From: Bacillus_AB infantis_C
GTDB taxonomy: Bacteria; Bacillota; Bacilli; Bacillales; Cytobacillaceae
Length of the DNA: 64,000 nt
Direction of reading: 5' to 3'
Assembly (NCBI RefSeq): GCF_050107595.1
Contig: NZ_JBNILH010000001.1
Span: 1 to 64,000 of the forward strand
Position 1 is the first letter of the stretch. The number at the start of each line of letters is the position of its first letter. Positions 26,849 through 35,398 of this stretch are shown here, in pieces. The notes under the pieces are model-generated. The model did no database searches and was not told the origin of the DNA. It saw nothing but the letters and a program-made list of their open reading frames with translations. Both the position numbers and the translations under genes were made by a program.

Positions 26849-27076
26849 TCATTTCTCTTTTTTCTCAGGAACCGGATCAAAGCCTCCAGGATGGAATGGG
26901 TGGCACTTTGTTATTCTGCGGACCGCAAGCCAGCCTCCTTTAAAGGGCCCAAATCTTTTGACGGCCTCCAGGCCATAATGGGAGCAGGTCGGGTAAAAAC
27001 GGCAGGACGGCGGCTTAAGGGGTGAAATGGCAATCTGATAAAACCGGATCAGTCCGATCATCATCTTTTGGAGCAT
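26849..27076 (-). CDS. yidD: Membrane protein insertion efficiency factor YidD
   Basis: Small protein (75 aa) with the family signature RFYQIAISPLKPPSCRFYPTCSHYGLEAV, which holds the three conserved cysteines, followed by GGWLAVRRITKCHPF. It assists YidC/OxaA-mediated membrane insertion. ATG at 27076 was chosen because GATGAGG lies 7 nt upstream; longer in-frame starts exist. The stop abuts the ytiB stop. The B. subtilis equivalent is ytjA. Confidence 0.92.
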   Translation of the reverse strand: MLQKMMIGLIRFYQIAISPLKPPSCRFYPTCSHYGLEAVKRFGPFKGGWLAVRRITKCHPFHPGGFDPVPEKKEK

Positions 27077-27260
27077 GTTCTGCCTCATCCTTTCAACATG
27101 TACTGGAATCATTATTGATTATACTGTTTTTGAGTCATAAGAGTCCATCTGCATGCATAGTTATGCTGGTAATGAACTGGAAAACTTATTCTATATTAAT
27201 TTGATGAAAATAGTCGGCTTTTACGTTATAATGGAATTAAGACTTATAAGGAGTGATTAT

Positions 27261-27734
27261 ATGCCTTCAGTAGAAAGCTTTGAATTAGATCATAATGCCG
27301 TTAAAGCTCCATATGTAAGACATTGCGGTGTCCACAAAGTGGGAAGTGACGGAGTTGTTAATAAATTCGATATCCGCTTCTGCCAGCCTAACAAGCAGGC
27401 GATGAAGCCGGACACCATTCATACGCTTGAACATCTGCTTGCTTTTAATATCCGCACCCATTCAGAGAAATATGACCATTTCGATATTATTGATATTTCC
27501 CCAATGGGATGCCAGACTGGCTATTACCTTGTTGTCAGCGGCGAGCCGACAGTGGAAGAAATCATTGATCTGCTTGAAGACACATTAAAGGATGCTCTTG
27601 AGATCACGGAGATTCCGGCTGCAAACGAAAAACAGTGCGGCCAGGCCAAGCTTCATGATCTTGAAGGGGCAAAGCGTCTGATGCGCTTCTGGCTCGATCA
27701 AAGCAAGGAAGATCTAAAGCAAGTATTTGCTTAA
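27261..27734 (+). CDS. luxS: S-ribosylhomocysteine lyase LuxS
   Basis: Splits S-ribosylhomocysteine into homocysteine and the AI-2 precursor DPD. The iron/zinc site is His54, His58 (HTLEHLL) and a Cys near 126 (KQCGQAKLHD); Glu57 and the Cys of SPMGCQTGYY are catalytic. 157 aa, typical. ATG at 27261 follows AAGGAGTG; the longer open frame upstream has no site. A TATAAT lies at 27227-27232. It recycles the product of MetK-derived methylation. Confidence 0.97.
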   Translation: MPSVESFELDHNAVKAPYVRHCGVHKVGSDGVVNKFDIRFCQPNKQAMKPDTIHTLEHLLAFNIRTHSEKYDHFDIIDISPMGCQTGYYLVVSGEPTVEEIIDLLEDTLKDALEITEIPAANEKQCGQAKLHDLEGAKRLMRFWLDQSKEDLKQVFA

Positions 27735-27772
27735 TAGAACGCAGTACACCAAAAAGTGGCATAATGCCAGTC

Positions 27773-27804
27773 AGGCTGTCGAGAAACTCTCGACAGCCCT
27801 TTTT
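27773..27804 (+). terminator. luxS terminator
   Basis: Perfect hairpin GGCTGTCGAGA/TCTCGACAGCC with T5 following. Confidence 0.88.
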
Positions 27805-27814
27805 ATTTTGCAGT

Positions 27815-27853
27815 AAAAAAAGGTGAATTTGAGCTGGCTCAAATTCACCTTTC
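27815..27853 (-). terminator. Terminator of the 27881-28138 gene
   Basis: Perfect 15-bp hairpin (aaaggtgaatttgag and complement) with a T-run on the minus strand, just past the small membrane protein gene. Confidence 0.8.
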
Positions 27854-27880
27854 CCTAACCTGCATATTGTGTAACTTTAA

Positions 27881-28138
27881 CTACAGACTAAAATAAACAA
27901 TGGATAGTACCCAAAAAGATAAAGCTATTATTAAATATACACTGGCTGCTCTTTTTTTCTTCTCTTTATAGTGCGTAACACAAAATAGGATGTTTATTGC
28001 ACCGATGATTATAAAGTTAACTCCAAACAAGGTGAAAAAGGAGTTTTGATCGTTTTTTTCAAAAATAGCCCATGCAAAGATGAAAACAATTATTATTAAC
28101 AAAACCGAGTTTGTTATCAGAAGCTCTCTTCTAGGCAT
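27881..28138 (-). CDS. Small three-pass membrane protein, hypothetical
   Basis: 85 aa with three hydrophobic segments (about residues 7-25, 34-54 and 65-83) and a basic loop KEKKKR. The start has AAGAGG 8 nt upstream. It is AT-richer than its neighbours, which may mean later acquisition. Not recognised; bracketed by its own terminator. Confidence 0.7.
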   Translation of the reverse strand: MPRRELLITNSVLLIIIVFIFAWAIFEKNDQNSFFTLFGVNFIIIGAINILFCVTHYKEKKKRAASVYLIIALSFWVLSIVYFSL

Positions 28139-28310
28139 TGGCTAACCTCTTTTCATGGCTGATTTAGATATAAATTATAAACAAATCTTGTCACACCCGA
28201 TAGTTACAAGTTTGAGTATTGAAGCCTGTATAAGGTCCATTTATTTTTCAATGCTAATACAGTTGCTCCGTAACTAATTGAAGAGCTGCTGCTTATTTAA
28301 GATCTCATTT

Positions 28311-29759
28311 CTATAAAATGGGCGACAGCAGCCGCGAGATGGATTCTTTAAGGCGGATGTAAAAACTTCTTTTGCTGTAGCGCTCTGCATCCATCAGGCT
28401 GGACAATTCGATATCATCCCGGAACTTTCCGGCAAGCTGGCCGGATACCTCTTTATCATATATGAAGGCATTGACCTCAAAATTCAGCCGGAAGCTTCTT
28501 ACATCTATGTTGGCTGTACCGACGGAGGCAATCTTTTCATCTACGACAATGGTTTTGGCGTGGATAAAACCATTATCATAAATATAGATCTCTGCACCGG
28601 TTTTCAGCATTTCTCCAATATATGAGTATGTGGCCCAATAGACAAACATATGGTCCGGCTTGTTCGGAATCATGATTTTTACTTTTACCCCTGAAAGCGA
28701 AGCAATCCGAAGTGCATCAAGGAGGCTCGCATCAGGGATGAAGTACGGCGTCTGGATCATAATGCTCTCCTTTGCCGAGCTGATCATCTTGATATAGCCA
28801 TTTTTAATCTGTTCCCATTCTGAGTCTGGCCCGCTGTTGACGATCTGTATCCCGATATTCCCGCTGCCGGTGCTTTCCGGAAAATAGCGGGTATGATAAT
28901 GGATATCGTGGCGGTGTGACGCCTGGTTCCAGTCAAGAATGAATCTTGTCTGGATGGCGTGGACTGCTTCTCCGGAAATCCTCAGGTGGGTATCCCTCCA
29001 ATATCCGAAGGAAGGATCCAGTCCCAGATATTCATCTCCGACATTAAAGCCTCCCACATAGCCTATCTTGCCGTCTATGATGGCAAGCTTCCGGTGGTTG
29101 CGGTAATTGACCCTGATATTGATAAAAGGGAGCCTTGACGGGAAGAAAGCCTCCACTTCCCCTCCGGCTGCACGCAGCTCCCTGAAGAAACGTTTTGTCA
29201 CGCCTCTTGAGCCCAATTCATCATACAGGACCCTGACCTTTACCCCTTCTTTTGCTTTTTCGGTTAAAAGGGACACAAGCCCTTTGCCGAGGTTGTCCTT
29301 TTTAAAAATATAATACTGCAGGTGGATATGATCTTTTGCCGATTTTATATCGCCGATTAAAGAATCGAATTTCTTCCTTCCGTCGGTAAATATCTCAACC
29401 TCGTTATCCTGGGTAAGGACGGCTTCATTATTGATCAAATGCATATAAATCAGATCATAGCTCTCCCTGATGGTTTCATTCCGGAAGGAAAACAATTGAT
29501 TTTTGATTGAATGGATCTGCTGTCTGATCATTTCATCTATGCCGACCTTTTCCCGGTCCTCCCATTGAAACATCTTCCTTCTCGCAAGATTCTGGCCAAA
29601 CAGGAAATACATGATGAAACCAAGGATTGGTATGAAAAATAAAACCATCAGCCACGCCCAGGTCCCTCCTGCGTCCCTCCGCTCCAGGAAAATAACAATG
29701 ACTGCAAAAATCACATTTAATACAAAAATCAAACTGATGAAAATCGAATAAACATCCAT
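28311..29759 (-). CDS. cls: Cardiolipin synthase
   Basis: Joins two phosphatidylglycerol molecules into cardiolipin. Two N-terminal membrane segments (residues 1-55) precede two phospholipase-D HKD motifs: HRKLAIIDG (near 220) and HAKTIVVDE (near 400), each followed by the usual GG-N/SxN region. ATG at 29759 was preferred over an in-frame GTG at 29768 because GGGAG is better spaced; 482 aa is normal. No operon partner. B. subtilis has several paralogues, so I give only the general symbol. Confidence 0.92.
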   Translation of the reverse strand: MDVYSIFISLIFVLNVIFAVIVIFLERRDAGGTWAWLMVLFFIPILGFIMYFLFGQNLARRKMFQWEDREKVGIDEMIRQQIHSIKNQLFSFRNETIRESYDLIYMHLINNEAVLTQDNEVEIFTDGRKKFDSLIGDIKSAKDHIHLQYYIFKKDNLGKGLVSLLTEKAKEGVKVRVLYDELGSRGVTKRFFRELRAAGGEVEAFFPSRLPFINIRVNYRNHRKLAIIDGKIGYVGGFNVGDEYLGLDPSFGYWRDTHLRISGEAVHAIQTRFILDWNQASHRHDIHYHTRYFPESTGSGNIGIQIVNSGPDSEWEQIKNGYIKMISSAKESIMIQTPYFIPDASLLDALRIASLSGVKVKIMIPNKPDHMFVYWATYSYIGEMLKTGAEIYIYDNGFIHAKTIVVDEKIASVGTANIDVRSFRLNFEVNAFIYDKEVSGQLAGKFRDDIELSSLMDAERYSKRSFYIRLKESISRLLSPIL

Positions 29760-29893
29760 GAAAAACACTCTCCCTGCTAAGGCAAAACCGCTTGTATCCA
29801 GCAGTCTAACGGCCAGCTGCTCCCTATTCGGATGAATAGGATATTGCCGGCCGCTTAAGCACCGTTGCGTATGATGATTGCAGTATAGGTGTT

Positions 29894-30079
29894 TTAAGCC
29901 TTGTTTTCTGTCTCTGTTTGCTCTTCTTCTGTATTTTCCCCTTCTTGATTTTTCAGATGGGGATTGTTTTCGATTGGATCGACGGTATGTTTATACGTAT
30001 ATGCCTTGGAGGTTGTGACCACGCTCAGGAGCAGTACGACTAAAACAATAATGATGCTGATGATTAAAATGATATACAT
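29894..30079 (-). CDS. Small single-pass membrane protein, YtzI-like
   Basis: 61 aa: one strongly hydrophobic segment (MYIILIISIIIVLVVLLLSV), then TTSKAYTYKHTVDPIENNPH and a Glu-rich tail. The KAYxYKHTVDP pattern recalls the YtzI family of bacilli, located near dps in B. subtilis; I am moderately sure. The ATG at 30079 has AAGGAGGG upstream, so the longer open frame (102 aa) is not used. Confidence 0.75.
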   Translation of the reverse strand: MYIILIISIIIVLVVLLLSVVTTSKAYTYKHTVDPIENNPHLKNQEGENTEEEQTETENKA

Positions 30080-30238
30080 GATTTCCCTCCTTTTTAAACA
30101 GGCGGAAAGAACAGTTGCCATCAAGGCATGTTTCTGTATTTTTCCCTTTAAATTACCTGGTAATCGCGGGTTTTCCAATATTCGTATTTTATCATGAAAC
30201 AATGGCTTGGTGGGTTATCAGAAAAAAAGCAGCAGCAT

Positions 30239-30264
30239 GTTTTTAAAAAACCGAGGGTGGGTAC
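30239..30264 (+). promoter_or_regulatory. Sigma-B-type promoter of dps
   Basis: GTTTTT (30239-30244), a 14-bp spacer and GGGTAC (30259-30264) match the sigma-B consensus GTTTAA-N12/14-GGGTAT. It lies 23 bp before the start codon. dps is a known general-stress gene in B. subtilis. Confidence 0.55.
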
Positions 30265-30287
30265 TATAAAGAAGGGAGGTTGATAGT

Positions 30288-30725
30288 ATGTCAAATCAAT
30301 TAGTACAAGCAGTTAATAAACAGGTGGCCAATTGGACGGTATTATATGTAAAGCTCCATAATTACCACTGGTACATAAAGGGGCGCCACTTCTTTACCCT
30401 TCATGAAAAATTCGAGGAGCTGTACAACGAGGCAAATGAGCATATCGATGTTCTTGCTGAAAGGGTGCTGGCCCTGGAAGGCAGCCCTGTTGCTACAATG
30501 AGGGAATGCCTTGAAATGGCTTCTGTTGAAGAAGCATCAGGCTCTGAAAAAGAAGAAGATATGGTCAGGAGCATCTGCAATGACTTCATCAAAATGGAAG
30601 ATGAATTGCAAAGTGCCATTGAAATTGCTGAAGAGGCAAATGATGAAGGCACGGCGGATATGCTGCTGTCTGTGAAGCAGGGCTTGAAAAAGCATATTTG
30701 GATGTTCAAAGCATTCTTAGGATAA
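30288..30725 (+). CDS. dps: Dps/ferritin-like DNA-protecting protein
   Basis: Forms dodecameric cages that oxidise and store iron and protect DNA. The ferroxidase motif KLHNYHWYIKGRHFFTLHEK (residues ~22-41) and DVLAERVLALEG are intact. 145 aa. The start has AAGGGAGG at good spacing. An insertion sequence begins 24 bp after the stop and splits its terminator. Confidence 0.95.
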   Translation: MSNQLVQAVNKQVANWTVLYVKLHNYHWYIKGRHFFTLHEKFEELYNEANEHIDVLAERVLALEGSPVATMRECLEMASVEEASGSEKEEDMVRSICNDFIKMEDELQSAIEIAEEANDEGTADMLLSVKQGLKKHIWMFKAFLG

Positions 30726-30729
30726 GTAT

Positions 30730-30743
30730 AAAAAAGCATCCGG
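30730..30743 (+). terminator. dps terminator, left arm (split by IS)
   Basis: aaaaagcatccgg here is complementary to ccggatgctttttt at 32192-32205 on the other side of the IS. Joined, they would form a standard hairpin with a T-run. The intact arms are now about 1.45 kb apart. Confidence 0.75.
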
Positions 30744-30803
30744 CAGCTGTGAACTGCACCCCGATTGTTAGACACCATTAACAATTGGAGGTGCAGTTTT
30801 TCT

Positions 30804-31312
30804 ATGGCCAAATATTCATTAAAAACTAAATTAAATGCCGTTCATGACTATTTAAATGGGACTGAGTCATATAAAACAGTGGCGGACAAACACAATGTAG
30901 ATATGACCCTTTTAAAAGGGTGGGTTAGAAGATTTGAAAAACTAGGGCTATCAGCTTTTGAAGTATCCTATACAAACTATCCAATCGAGTTTAAAATGGA
31001 CGTACTTACCTATATGAACGAAACGGGAGCGTCTACCGTTGAATCAGCCGCGGTATTCAATATACCTTCATCAGTGATAGTGCGTAAATGGCGACAATTA
31101 TTTGTTACCCAGGGGATTGACGCTCTCCAACCAAAGAAAAAGGGGCGTCAATCCATGAAGAATAAACGGGCAAAGGATAAACAAATTGTGGGGTCGGAAG
31201 AATCCCTTCGGGCTGAAATGAACAGTTACGAATGGAGATTGCTTATTTAAAAAAGTTACATGCCTTCATTCAAAAAAAAGAAAAGTTACAGAACAGGACA
31301 AAGCGAAAATAA
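30804..31312 (+). pseudogene. IS150-like transposase OrfA (frameshifted)
   Basis: Starts MAKYSLKTKLNAVHDYLNG after TTGGAGGTG. Two helix-turn-helix units are visible (SYKTVADKHNVDMTLLKGWV; STVESAAVFNIPSSVIVRKW). One A is missing at about 31216-31218 (gctgaaatgaac for the expected gctgaaaatgaac), which shifts the frame and ends the open frame at 31250. Restoring the A lets the frame continue to 31312. Confidence 0.85.
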
Positions 31313-32157
31313 TTTATGAATTAAGGCATCAGTTTAAAGTGGTGGCGCTGGTGAAGGTCGCAGGCCTTCCACGGAGTACCTACTATTATTGGGTCAAACA
31401 AATGAACCGTCCTGACAAATATTCTGAAATAAAAGATGTAATAAAGGCCATTTTCGATGAACATCGAGGCAGGTAGGGCTATAGACGGATCACTTTGGAG
31501 TTGCGAAACAAAGGAGTGGCACTCAACCATAAGACTGTCCGTAGGCTAATGAATGAAATGGGATTGAAGTGCTTGGTGCGAATGAAGAAGTACCGATCCT
31601 ATAGAGGAGAAGCAGGCAAAGTCTCCCCCAATATCCTGGAGCGTAATTTCAAGGCGGACAAGCCTAACCAGAAATGGGTTACAGATGTTACAGAATTCCA
31701 TTTACATGGGGAAGGACTATATTTGTCTCCGATTCTTGACCTTTACAATGGGGAAATCATTGCTTATCAGCTTGAACACCGACCTATTTATCCGCTTGTG
31801 TCAAAAATGCTTGATAACGCCTTTAAGAAACTAAAAGATGGAGATACTCCCATCCTCCACTCAGATCAGGGCTGGCACTATCAGATGCCAAAGTATCAAG
31901 TTTCGTTAAAACATTACGGAATTGTACAGAGTATGTCCCGTAAGGGAAATTGCCTGGATAACGCCGTCATGGAAAACTTTTTTGGCTTATTGAAAAGTGA
32001 ACTGCTTTACCTACATGAATTTAAAAGCATGGATCATTTTAATTTTAAGAAGGAATTAGTCAAATACATAGATTAATACAATCACAAACGAATTAAGGCA
32101 AAATTAAAAGGCATGAGCCCGGTTGAGTACCGGACTCATGCCCTAGAGGCAGCCTAA
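31276..32157 (+). pseudogene. IS150-like transposase OrfB (two in-frame stops)
   Basis: DDE integrase core: WVTDVTEFHL, ILHSDQGWHY and DNAVMENFFGLLKSE supply the D-D-E triad. The reading frame is broken by TAG at 31474 (in HRGR-stop-GYRRI, where Tyr is expected) and TAA at 32074 (KYID-stop-YNHKRI, also expected Tyr). The element is therefore not self-mobile unless complemented. Confidence 0.9.
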
Positions 32158-32191
32158 ATTTGTGTCTAACTTTTTGGGTTCAGTTCAGCTT

Positions 32192-32205
32192 CCGGATGCT
32201 TTTTT
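32192..32205 (+). terminator. dps terminator, right arm (split by IS)
   Basis: ccggatgctttttt, partner of the left arm at 30730-30743, immediately outside the right end of the IS. Confidence 0.75.
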
Positions 32206-32215
32206 GGTATGCAAA

Positions 32216-32268
32216 AAAAGGAGAGAAAGGAGCAGCCTGGATAAGTGATACCGGCTTTTCCTTTCTCC
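32216..32268 (-). terminator. Terminator of the 32283-32540 gene
   Basis: On the minus strand GGAGAAAGG...GCC pairs with GGC...CCTTTCTCC, followed by a T7 run, directly downstream of the DUF6154-like gene. Confidence 0.7.
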
Positions 32269-32282
32269 ATTTATGTATCAGT

Positions 32283-32540
32283 TTAATGAATATTCCGCTG
32301 AGGGAAAATCGGATGCCTTTCCTGGCCGTAGTCCTCATTGGCAAATTTGCCCTTCAGGCTTTCGATTAAATAAAGGCCCATCAGGCTGTATAGCTCCTGT
32401 TTATCCATTTCCTTCAGGAGGGAAAGAAGGTCATCATAGCTCATTTCCTCAAGAAAAGCGAATGCAAGCATATCAATGTCTTCCTCATCCCCTGTCAGCT
32501 TTCCGCGGTACAATTCATAGAGCTCGTCAACAATTTTCAT
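32283..32540 (-). CDS. DUF6154-like small acidic protein
   Basis: 85 aa, starting MKIVDELYELYRGKLTGDEED. Acidic, mostly helical, no membrane segment. I associate the sequence with the DUF6154 family of Bacillaceae, function unknown. ATG at 32540 follows GAGGAGGTG; the in-frame GTG at 32549 overlaps that site. Confidence 0.78.
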   Translation of the reverse strand: MKIVDELYELYRGKLTGDEEDIDMLAFAFLEEMSYDDLLSLLKEMDKQELYSLMGLYLIESLKGKFANEDYGQERHPIFPQRNIH

Positions 32541-32725
32541 ATGGTACACCTCCTCGTGATGGATTGCTAATGTATATTCGCGGCGGCCAGGAAAAATCCT
32601 GCCCGCCAGTCTTTCTATATTATATTTAGTAAATACCCTCCATCATGAAAAGTATTCCCCGAGAATAAAATTGCCTTCCTTGAGGGAAACAAAGATAAGA
32701 AGGAAATAAAAAGGGGATGACCAGG

Positions 32726-33046
32726 ATGGAAAATAGGAAAGTGTATTATATAAGCGTTGCAAGCGGAGAAATATCCCAGAGTCCGGACAGTTCGCCCTGG
32801 AATTTTAAAATAGAGGCCAATGACGAAGAAATCACCAGGCTTAGGGAGTATTTTGACCAGAACCATTCAACTGACTGGCAGAATTTCTTCCGTGCTCATG
32901 TTCCATATGTCCAGTATCATTATGACCGGGAGAACGATGCCTATGATGAAGGCCTGGCCGGGGCATACAAAATGATTTATGAGCTTGGGGATGAAGAAGC
33001 CAGGAAGCATATTGGTGGGATGGGTATTCTGGGCAAAAGAAGTTAA
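32726..33046 (+). CDS. Conserved hypothetical protein (106 aa)
   Basis: Starts MENRKVYYISVASGEISQ and contains FKIEANDEEITRLREYFDQN and HVPYVQYHYDREND. Hydrophilic, cytosolic. Similar short Bacillus proteins are often labelled hydrolase or acyltransferase, but I see no catalytic motif. ATG at 32726 fits AAGGGG at 9 nt; an in-frame ATG at 32717 is too close to it. Confidence 0.78.
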   Translation: MENRKVYYISVASGEISQSPDSSPWNFKIEANDEEITRLREYFDQNHSTDWQNFFRAHVPYVQYHYDRENDAYDEGLAGAYKMIYELGDEEARKHIGGMGILGKRS

Positions 33047-33074
33047 AAAAGCGGGGTTTCTGCCACTATTCGGG

Positions 33075-33201
33075 CTGTTGATTTGCGTTCCAGGCACTCC
33101 GCTTTCCGCGGGGCGACGCTGAGCCTCCTGCGCGCTGTGGGGTCTCAGCATTGCCGCTGCAATCCCGCAGGAGTCTGCGTGCCTTCCACTCCAATCAACA
33201 G
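33075..33201. repeat. MITE-like hairpin repeat, copy 1
   Basis: 127 bp with ends ctgttgatttgcgttcc and its near-complement ending ccaatcaacag. The interior holds ccgcggggcgacgctgagcc and ggtctcagcattgccgctgc. No ORF. Shortest of four copies in the window. The rest of 33047-33365 is plain intergenic sequence plus a terminator. Confidence 0.85.
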
Positions 33202-33324
33202 GCGTATCTCGACTTCTACACCGATAGGATCTAGGCAGAACATTATGTCATTCGTACCCCTAATCAATTTATTAGATAAGCTGTTGACTTGTTCCAGACA
33301 TATCTATCCTTGCATCAAGAGTAT

Positions 33325-33354
33325 AAAAAAGGGGCAAGGAAACTTTCCCGCCCC
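33325..33354 (-). terminator. Terminator of the lipoprotein gene at 33366
   Basis: GGGGCGGGAAAG/TTTCCTTGCCCC on the minus strand with a T6 run, 12 nt past the stop codon. Confidence 0.85.
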
Positions 33355-33365
33355 AATCTGTTATT

Positions 33366-34250
33366 TTACATCTCCATTTCAACTGCTGTGTCCAAAACCT
33401 CTTGAGGGATTGCGATTTCTTTTACTTCGTTGTAGTTAGAATAGTTGCCCTCGATTTTTTGGTTAAGTGTAACGGTCTGGCCTTCAACTGCCATTTCCAT
33501 GGTCATATCCATATTCAGTGATGAAGGATGAAAAGTTTCCTTATCAACCAGGATGGTGTACTCGACGTTTTCAATGTTCATGTTGTTGAATACTTCTTCA
33601 TCGGCAGCCATCTCTGGCGGCAGTGTGTCAGCCATTGTTTCTTTCATGAGTTCCGTGAATTTTTCCCCTGATGCTTTCAGTTTGAGAATGAAATGATTGT
33701 TGTCCTGTTCAAATGTGAAGTCATCTGTGAACTCCTGCAGCTTTTTTAATTCTTCAGCAGGATTTGTCTGCTGTCCGGACATTTGAATCAGCTGATCTGA
33801 CATTTCTTTCGGGAACTTCATCCATGTTTCTCCGGCAGGGTCATAGATGAACATGCCTTCTTCAGTAAAATAGCTTTCAGTGTCATAAGTTTCTCCGGAC
33901 TGGTCCTGGGACATGGTCGTTTTTTGGTAAAAGGCCATTGGCTCTGTAACGACATCCATCTGAATATCAGAGCTGATATTCATGTTTTCCTCCTCCTGGC
34001 CGGCGCTGATCATCTGATCCATTGTCATATCGACCGAAAAGCTATTTAGGTTCTCTGAGGCTTCTGTCGTTTTATTCAAGACTTCCTCAAGAGTCAGGTC
34101 AGATTCATTCTCTGCCGCTTCGCCATTTTCCGGAGCTGTGCCATTTTCTCCTTTGTTATTGTCCTCACTGACAGGGGCAGCCGTCTGGTTGCATGCCGCC
34201 AGCATGAATAGAAGGATAAGGCTTGCTGCTAATGATAGAATTTTTTTCAA
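33366..34250 (-). CDS. Lipoprotein, DUF6612-like
   Basis: 294 aa beginning LKKILSLAASLILLFMLAACNQ, a signal peptide with lipobox LAAC; start codon is TTG at 34250, with GAGGAG about 10 nt upstream. A Glu/Asn-rich linker follows, then a beta-rich domain (MTMDQMISAGQEEENMNIS..., MAFYQKTTMSQD) of the LolA/LppX-like kind found in DUF6612 proteins. Function unknown. A longer in-frame ATG would bury the signal peptide and is rejected. 34251-34576, upstream, holds no gene that I can support. Confidence 0.82.
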   Translation of the reverse strand: MKKILSLAASLILLFMLAACNQTAAPVSEDNNKGENGTAPENGEAAENESDLTLEEVLNKTTEASENLNSFSVDMTMDQMISAGQEEENMNISSDIQMDVVTEPMAFYQKTTMSQDQSGETYDTESYFTEEGMFIYDPAGETWMKFPKEMSDQLIQMSGQQTNPAEELKKLQEFTDDFTFEQDNNHFILKLKASGEKFTELMKETMADTLPPEMAADEEVFNNMNIENVEYTILVDKETFHPSSLNMDMTMEMAVEGQTVTLNQKIEGNYSNYNEVKEIAIPQEVLDTAVEMEM

Positions 34251-34576
34251 AGTATACACTCCTCTGTTAGTATTTGTTATCTTTTTTACGGGCTGTTTGC
34301 CGAAAGGTTTCGAATATGCCCTAAAATGGTTCTTTAAGCCTAAATAGAATAATCGTGAGTAAGCTCCCTCCCTTAATGCCACGCCTTATCCTCGGCTTTT
34401 TATGTATCTTTTGCGGGTTTCATAGAAAAACCGAACGGATTCACAGGTCCTTTCCCTGTTTAGGAAGAGGTTAAGCTGTTTTTATATGAAAAATTTACCT
34501 GAGTGCGCCGCAAAAGTGGTTTCCTGCCGGATGCTTCTTCTATAATAGAGAAAAAAGAAAACAGGAGTGGACTTGA

Positions 34577-35044
34577 ATGGAAGTTTTCAAAGATTATAAT
34601 GGGGGGGATGTAAGGCTGTCTTTCCGGAGGGGATCCTTCCTTGAAAAAGCAAAGCATGTCCTTGTCATCTGCCGGTATGAAGATAGCTGGCTTCTTACAG
34701 ATCACCGGGAAAGAGGCTGGGAGTTCCCTGGGGGGAAATGTGAAGCGGGAGAGACGATCGAAGAGGCAGCAAGGAGAGAGGTCCGGGAAGAGACAGGAGC
34801 CCTGATTGATGACCTGCAGTTTATTGGAGAATATGAGGTAAAGCTGGATGGCCTGTCCTTTGTTAAGGCCATTTACTGGGGACATGCAGCAGAGCTGGAG
34901 AATAAGGACTCTTATATGGAGACGGATGGACCGGTTCTTTTTAATGGGGATTTAATGGCGGAGAGGATGGACAGCCGTTTCAGCTTCATCATGAAGGATG
35001 ATGTGGTAAAAAGGAGCATTGAAATACTGGAAGGAAAGCTCTAA
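34577..35044 (+). CDS. ytkD: Nudix hydrolase, YtkD (RppH/NahA-type)
   Basis: 155 aa with a complete Nudix box: GGKCEAGETIEEAARREVRE followed by ETG (residues ~54-77). B. subtilis YtkD hydrolyses nucleoside triphosphates, including oxidised dGTP, and can remove pyrophosphate from RNA 5' ends. The start has AGGAGTGG upstream; a TATAAT at about 34541 could be its -10. Confidence 0.88.
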   Translation: MEVFKDYNGGDVRLSFRRGSFLEKAKHVLVICRYEDSWLLTDHRERGWEFPGGKCEAGETIEEAARREVREETGALIDDLQFIGEYEVKLDGLSFVKAIYWGHAAELENKDSYMETDGPVLFNGDLMAERMDSRFSFIMKDDVVKRSIEILEGKL

Positions 35045-35172
35045 TAGCAACAGCCATTCCGGGTCAAGTCCATCAAAAAGAGGGCCAGAGGGATTTCCCA
35101 AACCTTTTTTATACATAGGTTTCAATGAAAAATATAGACGGACTGCAGCTTTGCCCAATAAATTTTATCAAC

Positions 35173-35354
35173 CTGTAAATTGGAGTAAAAGTACGCAGAC
35201 TCCTCATAGAATTTTTCTCGTGCGAAGCAGATTCCAGGATGGTTATTCAATGTCCTGCGGGAGACAGCGGCAAAGCTGAGACCCCGCAGGATCATGCTCT
35301 GAGGAGGCTCAGCACCGCCATGGGGAACCGAGTGCCTGGAACGGAAATTAACAG
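35173..35354. repeat. MITE-like hairpin repeat, copy 2
   Basis: 182 bp in the opposite orientation to copy 1 and more diverged. It keeps gcagactcctcat, tttctcgtgcgaag, gtcctgcggga, gctgagaccccgcagg, gaggaggctcagc and gtgcctggaacgga. The ends (ctgtaaattggag, aaattaacag) are eroded. It fills most of the 354-bp gap between ytkD and the ABC operon. Confidence 0.8.
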
Positions 35355-35398
35355 CAAATTTAAAAAGCAGAAACCCTTAATAAAAAATCTGCCGGCAT

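Larger units (their letters stand above)
30749..32187 (+). mobile_element. IS150-like (IS3 family) insertion sequence, decayed
   Basis: About 1439 bp with imperfect 26-bp terminal inverted repeats (left tgaactgcacccc...gttagacac, right gtgtctaac...ttcagttca). GCT lies at both junctions (30746-30748, 32188-32190), a 3-bp target duplication typical of the family. It carries two overlapping transposase frames in the IS150 arrangement, both damaged. Confidence 0.9.

Noticed and set aside
33075..33201. Repeat copies as structured regulatory RNAs of the adjacent genes
   Set aside because: The four copies flank unrelated genes in both orientations and have inverted ends, which fits a dispersed element better than gene-specific control.
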